Program-made: the position numbers and the translations under genes
Assembly (NCBI GenBank): GCA_031422195.1
Contig: JANOPZ010000141.1
Span: 1 to 14,080, forward strand
DNA length: 14,080 bases
Origin: JALOTE01 sp031422195
GTDB taxonomy: Bacteria; Pseudomonadota; Alphaproteobacteria; Rhizobiales; Rhizobiaceae
Direction: 5' to 3'
Part shown: positions 13,755 through 14,080 of the stretch, one piece after another
Layout: each line of letters opens with the position of its first letter
Position numbering within the stretch: the stretch's first letter is position 1
The notes under the pieces: model-generated
Seen by the model: the letters and a program-made list of their open reading frames with translations, nothing else
What the model was told of the DNA's origin: nothing
The model's database searches: none

Positions 13755-14080
13755 TCAGACGGGAGCGGAAACGGCACGAGCCAATCGCATCTAGATGAAT
13801 GGCATCCCGATGCGCGAAGACCCTATTTGTTTGGAAACGATAGACCTTGGGCGGCGGCGCACCTTCTCTCGTTAAAGCCCTGCTATAATGATACTGAACC
13901 GCGGCTTAAATCTTGTGCAATTGGCGCTGATAACTGCTTGCGTGCCGATAATGGCGTCTCGATTGAGGATGCATTGAAGACAATAGAAGATAAAATTCTG
14001 ATAGGCGGTAGCGGTAATCTTTATCTTGCGTTGCAAGTTTCAAGCCGCAACCCGTTCCGGCAATTCTGGTTTGCCTTGCC
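13755..14080 (+). CDS. Unrecognised reading frame running off the window, no ATG start
   Basis: After the stop at 13752-13754 this frame stays open for 108 codons to the end of the window. It reads as plausible protein, for example DEWHPDARRPYLFGNDRPW near its start and IEDALKTIEDKILIGGSGN further on, then SSRNPFRQFWFALP at the edge. It contains no ATG or GTG. The first possible alternative start is TTG at 13827, without a ribosome site. Cysteines occur in KPCYND, KSCAIG and DNCLRA. Either it uses a rare start, the true start lies in another frame upstream and a frameshift separates them (an ATG at 13739 opens a short frame ending at 13798), or it is a decayed gene. I recognise no family. The other forward frames are closed early by stops. 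Confidence 0.35.

Noticed and set aside
13565..13777. 70-codon minus-strand frame in the AT-rich spacer
   Set aside because: Composition looks random, it overlaps the end of ypfJ, and no ribosome site or conserved motif is seen.
1..14080. Mobile element, defence island or CRISPR array
   Set aside because: No transposase, integrase, long terminal repeats, regularly spaced repeats or defence domains were found; gene content and base use are those of a core chromosome.

Overview
The window is ordinary chromosomal DNA of an alphaproteobacterium, most likely of the order Hyphomicrobiales (Rhizobiales). Three things point there: the gene order LPS-core glycosyltransferase - lrp/asnC - trxB - lsrB, which I recall from Sinorhizobium, Agrobacterium and Brucella; an aspartate aminotransferase that closely matches the rhizobial AatA proteins I remember; and a CarB of about 1162 residues with an insertion in its first half. 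Base composition is close to even and fairly uniform. I see no transposase, integrase, tRNA, rRNA, CRISPR array or phage gene.

Layout. 1-568: 3' part of a GT4 glycosyltransferase (lpcC/lpsB-like), whose end overlaps the end of a convergent Lrp/AsnC regulator (540-1013, minus). 1151-3084: thioredoxin reductase trxB and the LysR regulator lsrB, 35 bp apart, probably one transcript and divergent from lrp. 3085-3237: a spacer full of inverted repeats that ends in a clear intrinsic terminator. 3238-4440 (minus): aatA. 4621-5739: a stand-alone EAL-domain protein with a long disordered tail. 5746-9234 (minus): carB. 9406-10239 (minus): a membrane-anchored LytTR regulator, divergent from a DUF2306 membrane protein (10317-10811). 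10831-11841 (minus): a zinc medium-chain dehydrogenase. 11982-12599: a small lipoprotein. 12703-13611: a YpfJ-type zinc metallopeptidase. 13612-14080: an AT-rich spacer, then a reading frame that runs off the window and has no ATG.

How the genes fit together. The left third looks like an envelope and redox block: LPS core glycosylation, thioredoxin reduction and LsrB, a regulator tied in relatives to LPS and oxidative stress. aatA and carB are housekeeping nitrogen and pyrimidine/arginine metabolism. The EAL protein probably acts on cyclic di-GMP.

The most interesting part is 9353-10811. A one-component LytTR regulator fused to four predicted membrane helices faces a second membrane protein across a 77-bp control region. 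That region holds an exact 8-bp direct repeat spaced 12 bp apart, the arrangement LytTR proteins bind, plus a palindrome whose pattern recurs behind the regulator gene. No clearly new large system is present. The best leads are this LytTR/DUF2306 module, the structured spacer after lsrB and the unidentified final reading frame.
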